From positions 69,434-93,422 of the forward strand of contig NZ_DFUE01000085.1 in the NCBI RefSeq assembly GCF_002379585.1: a stretch of 23,989 nucleotides of DNA, given 5' to 3'. The notes beneath the pieces are model-generated. The model worked only from the letters and a program-made list of their open reading frames with translations. It was not told the origin of the DNA and searched no databases. Of the stretch, positions 7,415 through 14,781 are shown piece by piece. The stretch's first letter is position 1. Each line of letters begins with the position of its first letter. The stretch is from Pseudomonas sp. UBA4194. GTDB lineage: Bacteria > Pseudomonadota > Gammaproteobacteria > Pseudomonadales > Pseudomonadaceae. The position numbers and the translations under genes were made by a program.

Positions 7415-8167
7415 GTGCTGGATAACATCCGAGTCGTCCTGGTCAACACCAGCCATCCCGGCAACATCGGTGGCGCGGCGCGCGCCATGAAGAACATGGG
7501 CCTGTCTCGCCTGGTGCTGGTCGAGCCCCGGGACTTCCCCTCACCGGAAGCCGAGGCCCGCGCCTCCGGCGCCAGCGATGTGCTGGAGAGTGCCCAGGTG
7601 GTGGCCACTCTTGAAGAGGCGCTGGTGGGCTGCACCGTAGTGCTCGGCACCAGCGCCCGTGATCGCAGCCTGCCCTGGCCATTGGTCGATCCCCGCGAGT
7701 GTGGCGAAAAAGTCATCGCCGAGGCGGGGCAGGGCAAGGAGATCGCATTGGTATTCGGTCGCGAGCACGCCGGGTTGACCAACGACGAGCTGCAGCGATG
7801 TCACTTCCACGTGCATATCCCGTCCAATCCCGACTTCAGCTCGCTGAACCTGGCAGCGGCGGTGCAGGTGCTGAGCTATGAAGTGCGCATGGCGTGGTTG
7901 GCGGGCAATCGCCCGGCGCCTGCTGTGGACAAGGCCGAGGAGCTGGCGACCAGCGATGAGATGGAGCGCTTCTACGGCCATCTGCAGGACACATTGGTGG
8001 ACATCGCTTTCCTCGACCCGCAGAAGCCGCGCCACCTGATGGCCCGTCTGCGTCGCCTGTTCGGCCGGAGCGCGGTGAACAAGTCGGAAATGAGTATTTT
8101 GCGCGGCATCCTCACCGAGACCCAGAAGGTCGCCCGGGGCGAGCCGCATAAGCGCAAGGATCAGTAA
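7415..8167 (+). CDS. trmJ: tRNA (cytidine/uridine-2'-O-)-methyltransferase TrmJ
   Basis: TrmJ is a SPOUT-class enzyme that 2'-O-methylates the nucleotide at position 32 of the tRNA anticodon loop, using S-adenosylmethionine. The 250-aa product (E. coli TrmJ is 246 aa) has the three SPOUT motifs. These are VNTSHPGNIGGAARAMKNMG with Asn11 and Arg23, FGREHAGL at 114-121, and IPSNPDFSSLNL at 135-146, the last forming the trefoil knot. GTG 7415 is chosen because MLDNIRVVLVNTSHPGN fits the family start; the frame opens at TTG 7382 but that adds a proline-rich tail not typical of the family. No strong ribosome site precedes it. cysE starts on the next base after its stop. Confidence 0.95.
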   Translation: MLDNIRVVLVNTSHPGNIGGAARAMKNMGLSRLVLVEPRDFPSPEAEARASGASDVLESAQVVATLEEALVGCTVVLGTSARDRSLPWPLVDPRECGEKVIAEAGQGKEIALVFGREHAGLTNDELQRCHFHVHIPSNPDFSSLNLAAAVQVLSYEVRMAWLAGNRPAPAVDKAEELATSDEMERFYGHLQDTLVDIAFLDPQKPRHLMARLRRLFGRSAVNKSEMSILRGILTETQKVARGEPHKRKDQ

Positions 8168-8944
8168 ATGTTCGAACGTCTGCGGGAAGATATCCAGAGC
8201 GTGTTTCATCGTGACCCGGCGGCGCGCAACGCCTTCGAGGTGCTGACCTGCTACCCCGGCATGCACGCGATCTGGCTGCATCGAGCGGCCCATGGCTTGT
8301 GGAAGAGGGACCTGAAGTGGCTGGCTCGGGTGGTGTCCAATTTCGGCCGCTGGATGACGGGCATCGAAATTCATCCTGGCGCTACGGTGGGCCGGCGTTT
8401 CTTCATCGACCACGGCATGGGCATCGTCATCGGCGAGACCGCCGAGATTGGCGATGACGTCACGCTCTATCAGGGCGTGACCCTGGGTGGCACCAGCTGG
8501 AACAAGGGCAAGCGTCACCCTACCTTGGCTGACGGTGTGGTGGTCGGCGCGGGGGCCAAGGTGCTTGGGCCGTTCACGGTGGGGGCGGGGGCCAAGGTTG
8601 GCTCCAATGCGGTGGTCACCAAGGAGGTGCCGCCCGGCGCCACCGTGGTGGGTATTCCCGGCAAGATCATCGTCAAGAGCGATGACGAGCTGGATGCGCG
8701 ACGCAAGGCCATGGCCGAGAAGATCGGCTTCGATGCGTACGGGGTGAGTGAGGACATGCCCGACCCGGTGGCGCGAGCAATTGGTCAGCTGCTCGACCAT
8801 TTGCATGCGGTGGATGGGCGCTTGGAGGGCATGTGCGGGGCCTTGACCCAGTTGGGCAGTGATTACAGCGCCAAGAAGCTGCCTGAATTGCGTGATGAAG
8901 ATTTCGAGTGCGTGCAAGGGGCGGAGCGCAAGGTGCAGGCGTGA
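8168..8944 (+). CDS. cysE: Serine O-acetyltransferase CysE
   Basis: CysE acetylates L-serine with acetyl-CoA to O-acetylserine, the committed step of cysteine synthesis. The 258-aa product has an N-terminal helical part and a left-handed beta-helix of hexapeptide repeats (about 66-160). IDHGMGIVIGETAEI carries Asp81/His82 and KRHP carries His117; these match the catalytic Asp-His and the second histidine known from the E. coli enzyme. A C-terminal helical extension of about 90 residues follows the hexapeptide region. AAGGA seven bases upstream serves ATG 8168, which directly follows the trmJ stop. Its position just before iscR suggests coordinated cysteine supply for IscS; that link is inference. 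Confidence 0.95.
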   Translation: MFERLREDIQSVFHRDPAARNAFEVLTCYPGMHAIWLHRAAHGLWKRDLKWLARVVSNFGRWMTGIEIHPGATVGRRFFIDHGMGIVIGETAEIGDDVTLYQGVTLGGTSWNKGKRHPTLADGVVVGAGAKVLGPFTVGAGAKVGSNAVVTKEVPPGATVVGIPGKIIVKSDDELDARRKAMAEKIGFDAYGVSEDMPDPVARAIGQLLDHLHAVDGRLEGMCGALTQLGSDYSAKKLPELRDEDFECVQGAERKVQA

Positions 8945-9013
8945 GGGGACCGTTCACCGCCTATCCCCCTGCCAACCATTAGTCTGCTACCATTGCGCCG
9001 CCGTTTCGCAGCT

Positions 9014-9038
9014 AAACCCGAGTAATCCAGTAGGACTT
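9014..9038 (+). promoter_or_regulatory. Upstream IscR type-1-like box
   Basis: This 25-base stretch starting AAACCCGAGTAATCC matches about 18 of 25 positions of the type-1 IscR consensus (ATASYYGACTRWWWYAGTCRRSTAT). It abuts the stronger box at 9039-9063 exactly, so the two form a tandem array on one face with a 25-bp period. Two IscR sites are also known upstream of E. coli iscR. Weaker than its neighbour. Confidence 0.5.
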
Positions 9039-9063
9039 ATAGTTGACGAATTTACTCGGAAAT
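9039..9063 (+). promoter_or_regulatory. Main IscR type-1 operator box
   Basis: The stretch ATAGTTGACGAATTT followed by ACTCGGAAAT matches 21 of 25 positions of the type-1 IscR consensus. It covers the -35 hexamer, so holo-IscR bound here would block RNA polymerase. This fits negative autoregulation by [2Fe-2S]-IscR, established in E. coli and P. aeruginosa. Confidence 0.82.
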
Positions 9064-9071
9064 AGCATAAT
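9043..9071 (+). promoter_or_regulatory. iscR operon promoter
   Basis: TTGACG (9043-9048) and CATAAT (9066-9071) are separated by exactly 17 bp, each matching the sigma-70 consensus at five of six positions. The start site would be near 9078-9080, leaving about 25 nt before iscR. The -35 lies within the main IscR box. Confidence 0.82.
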
Positions 9072-9103
9072 TGCGCCTATTCCGAGAACCCGTGGTACTA
9101 GCC

Positions 9104-9601
9104 ATGCGACTGACAACTAAAGGCCGATACGCCGTGACTGCCATGCTCGACCTGGCGTTGCACGCGCAGCATGGGCCGGTCTCATTGGCCGACATTTCCG
9201 AGCGTCAGGGCATTTCGCTTTCCTACCTCGAGCAATTGTTCGCCAAGCTGCGCCGGGGCAATCTGGTGTCCAGCGTGCGTGGACCGGGCGGTGGTTATCA
9301 GCTGTCCCGCGAGATGGAAGGCATCCAGGTTGCACAGGTCATCGACGCGGTCAACGAGTCGGTCGATGCCACCAAGTGCCAGGGCCTGGGCGATTGCCAC
9401 GCCGGTGATACCTGTCTGACCCACCATCTGTGGTGCGACCTCAGCCAGCAGATTCATGAATTTTTAAGCGGTATCAGCCTGTCCGACCTTGTTACTCGCC
9501 GTGAGGTACAAGAAGTCGCCCAGCGCCAGGACCTGCGCCGTTGCGGTACGAACGGCAAGACGCAGCGTCTGGACAAGATCGAAACGTCTGCCGTCGAATG
9601 A
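9104..9601 (+). CDS. iscR: Fe-S cluster assembly transcriptional regulator IscR
   Basis: IscR is an Rrf2-family winged-helix regulator that senses Fe-S status: with a [2Fe-2S] cluster it represses the isc operon, and without it it binds type-2 sites. The 165-aa product (E. coli 162) starts MRLTTKGRYAVTAMLDLA. It has the recognition-helix region LSYLEQLFAKLRRGNLV (39-55) and the wing VRGPGGGY. The cluster ligands Cys92, Cys98, Cys104 and His107 are all present. The frame opens earlier at 9071, but ATG 9104 gives the family start; the earlier start would lie at the promoter. The ribosome site is poor, perhaps limiting the regulator relative to iscS. A C-terminal tail of about 25 polar residues follows the core. 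Confidence 0.97.
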   Translation: MRLTTKGRYAVTAMLDLALHAQHGPVSLADISERQGISLSYLEQLFAKLRRGNLVSSVRGPGGGYQLSREMEGIQVAQVIDAVNESVDATKCQGLGDCHAGDTCLTHHLWCDLSQQIHEFLSGISLSDLVTRREVQEVAQRQDLRRCGTNGKTQRLDKIETSAVE

Positions 9602-9636
9602 GTATGCTCAGGTTAGCCGCCTGATAGGAGATTTCA

Positions 9637-10851
9637 ATGAAGTTGCCGATTTACCTCGATTACTCCGCGACCACCCCGGTGGATCCACGCGTTGCGCAAA
9701 AAATGATCGAATGCCTGCAGATGGACGGGAACTTCGGTAACCCGGCCTCGCGTTCCCACGTGTTCGGCTGGAAAGCCGAGGAAGCCGTTGAAAACGCCCG
9801 TCGTCAGGTGGCCGACCTGGTCAACGCCGACCCGCGCGAAATCGTCTGGACCAGCGGTGCTACCGAGTCCGACAACCTGGCTATCAAGGGTGTGGCGCAT
9901 TTCTACCAGACCAAGGGCAAGCACATCATCACCACCAAGATCGAGCACAAGGCGGTCCTGGACACCACGCGTCAACTGGAGCGTGAAGGCTTCGACGTCA
10001 CCTACCTGGAACCGGGTACCGACGGCCTGGTCACCCCAGCCATGATCGAAGCCGCCCTGCGCGAAGACACGATCCTGGTGTCGGTGATCCACGTGAACAA
10101 CGAAATCGGCGTGATCAACGACATCGCCGCGATTGGCGAACTGACCCGTTCGCGCGGTGTGTTGTTCCACGTCGACGCAGCTCAGTCCACCGGCAAGGTC
10201 GACATCGATCTGGCGGCGCTGAAGGTTGACCTGATGTCGTTCTCGGCCCACAAGACCTACGGTCCCAAGGGTATCGGCGCGCTGTACGTCAGCCGCAAGC
10301 CGCGCGTGCGTCTGGAAGCTGCCATGCACGGTGGTGGTCATGAGCGTGGCATGCGTTCCGGCACCCTGGCGACTCACCAGATCGTTGGTATGGGCGAAGC
10401 GTTCCGTATTGCCAAGGAAACCATGGCGGCGGAAAACGTGCGCATCAAGGCCCTGAGTGATCGCTTCTACCAGCAGGTCGAGAACCTCGAAGAGCTGTAC
10501 GTCAACGGCAGCCTCACTGCCCGCGTGCCGCACAACCTGAACCTGTCCTTCAACTATGTCGAAGGCGAATCGCTGATCATGGCCCTCAAGGACCTGGCAG
10601 TGTCTTCCGGTTCGGCGTGCACCTCGGCTTCCCTGGAGCCTTCGTACGTTCTGCGCGCCCTGGGCCGCAACGACGAATTGGCGCACAGCTCGATTCGTTT
10701 CACCTTCGGTCGCTTCACCACCGAGGAAGAAGTCGATTACGCCGCGCAGAAAGTCTGCGAGGCCGTCACCAAGCTGCGCGCTCTGTCGCCGCTGTGGGAC
10801 ATGTACAAAGACGGTGTCGATATCTCGAAGATCGAGTGGGCGGCGCACTAA
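9637..10851 (+). CDS. iscS: Cysteine desulfurase IscS
   Basis: IscS is a PLP enzyme that converts cysteine to alanine and holds the sulfur as a persulfide. It passes the sulfur to IscU and to tRNA thiolation enzymes. At 404 aa it equals the E. coli length. The PLP lysine is Lys206 (SFSAHKTYGPKG) and the persulfide cysteine is Cys328 in SSGSACTSASLEPS, both at the same numbers as in E. coli. AGGAG lies upstream of ATG 9637. It follows iscR by 35 bp within the operon. Confidence 0.98.
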   Translation: MKLPIYLDYSATTPVDPRVAQKMIECLQMDGNFGNPASRSHVFGWKAEEAVENARRQVADLVNADPREIVWTSGATESDNLAIKGVAHFYQTKGKHIITTKIEHKAVLDTTRQLEREGFDVTYLEPGTDGLVTPAMIEAALREDTILVSVIHVNNEIGVINDIAAIGELTRSRGVLFHVDAAQSTGKVDIDLAALKVDLMSFSAHKTYGPKGIGALYVSRKPRVRLEAAMHGGGHERGMRSGTLATHQIVGMGEAFRIAKETMAAENVRIKALSDRFYQQVENLEELYVNGSLTARVPHNLNLSFNYVEGESLIMALKDLAVSSGSACTSASLEPSYVLRALGRNDELAHSSIRFTFGRFTTEEEVDYAAQKVCEAVTKLRALSPLWDMYKDGVDISKIEWAAH

Positions 10852-10904
10852 ATAGTCGCCGGCAAGAGCGGCTTACCTGATGAGTTTCAGTAAGGATCAA
10901 TACC

Positions 10905-11291
10905 ATGGCTTACAGTGAAAAGGTCATCGACCACTACGAAAATCCACGCAACGTCGGCAAGATGGACGCCGAAGACGCTGATGTCGGCACCGGCATGGTC
11001 GGCGCGCCGGCCTGCGGCGACGTGATGCGCCTGCAAATCCGTGTCAACGAGCAGGGCATCATCGAAGATGCCAAGTTCAAGACCTACGGCTGCGGTTCGG
11101 CAATCGCTTCCAGCTCCCTGGCCACCGAGTGGATGAAGGGCAAGACGCTGGATGAAGCGGAAACCATCAAGAACACCCAGTTGGCAGAAGAGCTGGCGTT
11201 GCCGCCAGTGAAGATCCACTGCTCCGTGCTCGCCGAAGACGCCATCAAGGCCGCCGTACGCGATTACAAGCAGAAGAAAGGTCTGCTCTGA
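10905..11291 (+). CDS. iscU: Fe-S cluster assembly scaffold IscU
   Basis: IscU is the scaffold on which a [2Fe-2S] cluster is built from IscS sulfur. The 128-aa product has the ligands Cys37, Asp39, Cys63, His105 and Cys106. It also has the LPPVK motif at 99-103, which is recognised by the chaperone HscA encoded downstream. AAGGA precedes ATG 10905. The 80-bp gap to iscA contains a small hairpin. Confidence 0.98.
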   Translation: MAYSEKVIDHYENPRNVGKMDAEDADVGTGMVGAPACGDVMRLQIRVNEQGIIEDAKFKTYGCGSAIASSSLATEWMKGKTLDEAETIKNTQLAEELALPPVKIHCSVLAEDAIKAAVRDYKQKKGLL

Positions 11292-11315
11292 GTTCGACAC
11301 TGTTGCTGGCGGGTG

Positions 11316-11332
11316 AGGTGCGCAGCGCACCT
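11316..11332. promoter_or_regulatory. Small hairpin between iscU and iscA
   Basis: AGGTGC pairs with GCACCT around a GCAGC loop, in a nearly perfect 17-base palindrome within the 80-bp iscU-iscA gap. There is no T-run. It may mark an mRNA processing or stability site that sets the ratio of iscRSU to downstream genes; this is inference. Confidence 0.45.
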
Positions 11333-11371
11333 GATCAGCCGCACGAAACCGTTTGCAGGTAAGGAGTCACG

Positions 11372-11695
11372 ATGGCTATCAGCATGACAGAAGCCGCCGC
11401 CAACCATGTTCGTCGTTCCCTAGAGGGGCGCGGCAAGGGTGACGGCATTCGCTTGGGCGTACGCACCACCGGTTGCTCGGGCCTGGCCTATGTGCTGGAG
11501 TTCGTCGATGAAGCCGGCGCCGAAGACGAGGTCTTCGAGAATCATGGCGTCAAGGTGATCATCGATCCCAAGAGCCTGGTCTACCTGGACGGCACCGAAC
11601 TCGATTTCGTCAAGGAAGGGTTGAACGAAGGCTTCAAGTTCAACAATCCCAACGTGCGCGGTGAGTGTGGCTGCGGCGAAAGCTTCAACATCTGA
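11372..11695 (+). CDS. iscA: Iron-sulfur cluster assembly protein IscA
   Basis: IscA is an A-type carrier that takes clusters from IscU to targets, especially [4Fe-4S] proteins. The 107-aa product (E. coli 107) has the three conserved cysteines Cys35 (TTGCSGLAY), Cys99 and Cys101 (GECGCGESF) and the typical NPNVRGECGCGESF end. AAGGAG lies six bases upstream of ATG 11372. hscB begins 8 bp after its stop. Confidence 0.98.
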   Translation: MAISMTEAAANHVRRSLEGRGKGDGIRLGVRTTGCSGLAYVLEFVDEAGAEDEVFENHGVKVIIDPKSLVYLDGTELDFVKEGLNEGFKFNNPNVRGECGCGESFNI

Positions 11696-11703
11696 GGCTG
11701 CCC

Positions 11704-12225
11704 GTGGGAACTCCTTGTCATTTCGCCTTGTTCGACCTCAAGCCCGGCTTTCGCCTGGATCTTGACCAGTTGGCCGTTCGCTACCGCGAACTGGCTCGCG
11801 ATGTCCATCCCGATCGCTTTGCCGACGGTTCCGAGCGCGAGCAACGCCAGGCCCTGGAGAAATCCGCCGGGCTGAACGAGGCGTATCAGACCCTCAAGGC
11901 TTCGCCCAAGCGTGCGCGCTATCTGCTGTCGATCAGCGGGCGTGAAGTGCCGCAGGAAGTCACGGTCCACGACCCCGACTTCCTCATGCAGCAGATGCAG
12001 TGGCGCGAAGAGCTCGAAGACCTGCAAGACAGCGCGGACCTGGCCGGCGTGGCGACGTTCAAGCGTCGGCTCAAAGCCGCCCAGGTGGAACTCGACGACA
12101 GCTTCGCCGCCTGTTGGGATGACGCAGCGCAACGTGAGCAGGCCGAGCGCCTGATGCGGCGCATGCAGTTCCTCGACAAGCTCTCCTACGAAGTGCGCCA
12201 GCTCGAAGAGCGCCTCGACGATTAA
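11704..12225 (+). CDS. hscB: Fe-S co-chaperone HscB
   Basis: HscB is a J-type co-chaperone that brings IscU to HscA and stimulates its ATPase. The 173-aa product has an N-terminal J domain with the HPD triad at residues 35-37 (ARDVHPDRF). A C-terminal three-helix IscU-binding part includes LMQQMQWREELED. The GTG start at 11704 is chosen because MGTPCHFALFDL matches the family; GAGG precedes it. The same frame continues upstream through the iscA end and is not used. 46 bp separates it from hscA. Confidence 0.96.
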   Translation: MGTPCHFALFDLKPGFRLDLDQLAVRYRELARDVHPDRFADGSEREQRQALEKSAGLNEAYQTLKASPKRARYLLSISGREVPQEVTVHDPDFLMQQMQWREELEDLQDSADLAGVATFKRRLKAAQVELDDSFAACWDDAAQREQAERLMRRMQFLDKLSYEVRQLEERLDD

Positions 12226-12271
12226 CCCAGTGTCGCTACGGCCGCACGCCTGAATTCCTGACCTGATAAGC

Positions 12272-14134
12272 ATGGCCCTACTGCAGATCGCCGAACCTGG
12301 CCAGAGTCCCCAACCCCACCAGCGTCGTCTGGCGGTCGGGATTGACCTGGGCACTACCAATTCGCTGGTCGCTGCATTGCGCAGCGGCCTTTCCGAGCCT
12401 CTGGCCGACGCACAAGGGCAGGTGATCCTGCCGTCCGCCGTGCGCTATCACGCCGATCGCATCGAAGTGGGTGTCGCCGCCAAGGCGGCAGCCGCCAGCG
12501 ACCCGCTCAACACCGTGCTCTCGGTCAAGCGCCTGATGGGCCGCGGCCTTGCCGACGTCAAGCAGTTGGGCGAGCAATTGCCCTACCGCTTCGTTGGCGG
12601 CGAGTCGCACATGCCGTTCATCGAAACCGCCCAAGGGCCGAAAAGCCCGGTGGAAGTGTCTGCCGATATCCTCAAGGCGCTGCGTCAGCGCGCCGAAGAG
12701 ACACTGGGTGGCGAGCTGGTTGGAGCGGTGATCACCGTGCCGGCCTATTTCGATGATGCCCAGCGCCAGGCCACCAAGGACGCTGCGCGCCTGGCCGGCC
12801 TGAACGTGCTGCGCCTGCTCAACGAGCCTACTGCGGCGGCCGTGGCCTATGGCCTGGACCAGCATGCCGAAGGGCTGGTAGCCATCTACGACCTGGGTGG
12901 CGGCACTTTCGACATTTCCATCCTGCGCCTGACCGGCGGTGTTTTCGAGGTCTTGGCCACCGGCGGCGACAGTGCCCTGGGCGGTGACGACTTCGATCAC
13001 GCCATCGCCGGCTGGATCGTCGAACAGGCAGGCCTCTCGGCAGACCTGGACCCGGGCGCCCAGCGCCATCTGCTGCAAGCTGCCTGCGCGGCCAAAGAAG
13101 CCCTGACCGATGCCCAAAGCGTTACCGTCAGCTACGCCGACTGGAGCGCCGAGCTCAGCCGTGACGGCTTCAACGCCTTGATCGAAGCCATGGTCGCCCG
13201 TAGCTTGAAAGCGTGCCGCCGCGCCGTGCGTGACGCCAACATCGAAATCGACGAAATAGGTGCGGTGGTGATGGTGGGCGGTTCGACCCGCGTTCCGCGC
13301 GTGCGCGAAGCGGTCGGTGAACTGTTCGGTCGCGCGCCGTTGACCGAGATCGACCCGGATCAGGTGGTCGCCATCGGTGCCGCCATTCAGGCCGATACGT
13401 TGGCGGGCAACAAGCGCGAAGGCGGTGAGTTGCTGCTGCTTGACGTGATCCCGCTGTCGTTGGGCCTGGAAACCATGGGCGGGCTGATGGAGAAGGTGAT
13501 TCCGCGCAACACCACCATCCCCGTCGCCCGTGCCCAGGACTTCACCACCTACAAAGATGGTCAGTCGGCCCTGCTGGTGCACGTGCTGCAAGGTGAGCGC
13601 GAACTGATCAGTGACTGCCGTTCTCTGGCCCGCTTCGAACTGCGCGGGATTCCGGCCATGGTGGCGGGCGCGGCGAAAATCCGCGTGACCTTCCAGGTCG
13701 ATGCCGATGGCTTGCTCAGCGTCTCGGCGCGCGAGCTGGCATCGGGCGTGGAAGCCAGTATCCAGGTCAAGCCTTCCTATGGCCTGACCGACGGCGAAAT
13801 CGCCAAGATGCTCAAGGATTCCTTCCAGCACGCTGGCGACGACAAGGTTGCCCGTCAGTTGCGCGAACACCAGGTCGACGGTGAGCGCCTGCTCGAAGCG
13901 GTTCAGGCCGCGCTGGATGCTGATGGCGAGCGGCTGCTGGATGAAGAAGAGCGCATGGTCATCGGCCTGCAGATGGACGAGCTGCGCACGTTGGTCAAGG
14001 GCACCGATGGCCCCGCCATCGAACAGCAGACCAAGCTGCTGTCGCAAGTGACCGATGCCTTTGCCGCTCGTCGCATGAACAATGCCGTGAAAGACGCCCT
14101 GTCAGGGCGCAACCTGAATGAAATTGAGGAATAA
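12272..14134 (+). CDS. hscA: Fe-S protein assembly chaperone HscA
   Basis: HscA is an Hsp70-class ATPase specialised for releasing the cluster from IscU. The 620-aa product (E. coli 616) has the actin-like ATPase phosphate loops GIDLGTTNS (23-31) and IYDLGGGTFDIS (205-216), a VMVGGSTRVP block, and the substrate domain after about 390. ATG 12272 is preceded by only a weak ribosome site. Cotranscription with hscB and with fdx (3 bp downstream) is clear. Confidence 0.98.
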   Translation: MALLQIAEPGQSPQPHQRRLAVGIDLGTTNSLVAALRSGLSEPLADAQGQVILPSAVRYHADRIEVGVAAKAAAASDPLNTVLSVKRLMGRGLADVKQLGEQLPYRFVGGESHMPFIETAQGPKSPVEVSADILKALRQRAEETLGGELVGAVITVPAYFDDAQRQATKDAARLAGLNVLRLLNEPTAAAVAYGLDQHAEGLVAIYDLGGGTFDISILRLTGGVFEVLATGGDSALGGDDFDHAIAGWIVEQAGLSADLDPGAQRHLLQAACAAKEALTDAQSVTVSYADWSAELSRDGFNALIEAMVARSLKACRRAVRDANIEIDEIGAVVMVGGSTRVPRVREAVGELFGRAPLTEIDPDQVVAIGAAIQADTLAGNKREGGELLLLDVIPLSLGLETMGGLMEKVIPRNTTIPVARAQDFTTYKDGQSALLVHVLQGERELISDCRSLARFELRGIPAMVAGAAKIRVTFQVDADGLLSVSARELASGVEASIQVKPSYGLTDGEIAKMLKDSFQHAGDDKVARQLREHQVDGERLLEAVQAALDADGERLLDEEERMVIGLQMDELRTLVKGTDGPAIEQQTKLLSQVTDAFAARRMNNAVKDALSGRNLNEIEE

Positions 14135-14137
14135 CTG

Positions 14138-14479
14138 ATGCCGAAGGTGACTTTTCTGCCCCACGCCGAGCATTGCCCGGACGGCATGGTGGTCGAAGCT
14201 GAAACTGGCAGGTCGCTGCTCGACGTCGCCCACGATCATCACATCGAGATCGAGAGTGCCTGCGGTGGCGTGTGCGCCTGTACCACCTGCCACTGCGTGA
14301 TCCGCAAGGGTTTCAATTCGCTGGAAGAGGCGGACGAGCTGGAAGAAGACTTCCTCGACCGCGCCTGGGGTCTGGAGGCTACATCGCGCCTGAGCTGCCA
14401 GGCCAAGGTGGGCACCGAGGACATTACCGTCGAGATACCCAAGTACTCGCTCAACCATGCCGCCGAAGCGCCGCACTGA
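14138..14479 (+). CDS. fdx: ISC-type [2Fe-2S] ferredoxin Fdx
   Basis: This adrenodoxin-like ferredoxin supplies electrons for cluster assembly on IscU. The 113-aa product has the ligand pattern Cys42-X5-Cys48-X2-Cys51 and Cys87, plus the extra conserved Cys46 typical of ISC ferredoxins. The acidic helix EEADELEEDFLD (63-74) is the usual partner-binding face. GAGGAA, within the hscA end, precedes ATG 14138. Confidence 0.97.
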   Translation: MPKVTFLPHAEHCPDGMVVEAETGRSLLDVAHDHHIEIESACGGVCACTTCHCVIRKGFNSLEEADELEEDFLDRAWGLEATSRLSCQAKVGTEDITVEIPKYSLNHAAEAPH

Positions 14480-14492
14480 CCGAGGGATTGTC

Positions 14493-14693
14493 ATGAGCTA
14501 TGGTTGGAATGATGTACAGCGCATCGCCGAGGAGCTTGAAGAGCAGCATCCGGACATCGACCCCTACTCGGTGGGCTTCACCCGGCTGCAGCAGATGATC
14601 AAGGCGCTGCCCGATTTCGACGACACTTCGGGCCGGGTCGGCGAGAAGGTCCTCGAGGCAGTGCAGACCCTCTGGGCCGCTGAAAAAGACTGA
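14493..14693 (+). CDS. iscX: Fe-S cluster assembly protein IscX
   Basis: IscX is a small acidic protein that binds IscS at the site also used by CyaY and modulates desulfurase activity. The 66-aa length equals that of E. coli IscX. It contains the family block DIDPYSVGFTRL and the end WAAEKD. ATG 14493 is chosen with GAGG upstream; the frame is open from 14457 but that part overlaps fdx and does not match the family. It is the last gene of the isc operon. Confidence 0.96.
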   Translation: MSYGWNDVQRIAEELEEQHPDIDPYSVGFTRLQQMIKALPDFDDTSGRVGEKVLEAVQTLWAAEKD

Positions 14694-14706
14694 TCGATTT
14701 GCAGGT

Positions 14707-14735
14707 TAGGCAATACCCAGGAACCCGCGTATAAT
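14707..14735 (+). promoter_or_regulatory. ndk promoter
   Basis: A perfect TATAAT (14730-14735) is preceded by TAGGCA (14707-14712) at 17 bp, four of six matches. A start near 14742 would leave about 40 nt before ndk. The -10 hexamer sits in the loop of an inverted repeat. Confidence 0.7.
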
Positions 14736-14752
14736 TCGCGGGTTTAATTTTT
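14722..14752 (+). terminator. Terminator-like hairpin ending the isc operon, overlapping the ndk promoter
   Basis: AACCCGCG (14722-14729) pairs perfectly with CGCGGGTT (14737-14744) around the loop TATAATT, followed by TAATTTTT. As RNA from iscX this forms an 8-bp GC-rich stem with a nearby U-run, interrupted by AA, so termination may be partial. Confidence 0.6.
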
Positions 14753-14781
14753 CGCTTCAATCACCGTTTCTGGAGTTTCAC

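Noticed and set aside
6466..7782. suhB frame extended upstream to 438 codons
   Set aside because: The extension runs through the divergent promoter region and into trmJ. The family start is ATG 7281 with a good ribosome site.
8945..9013. Terminator after cysE (GGGGA ... TCCCC)
   Set aside because: The arms are five bases with a loop of about 16 and no T-run; not supportable as a terminator.
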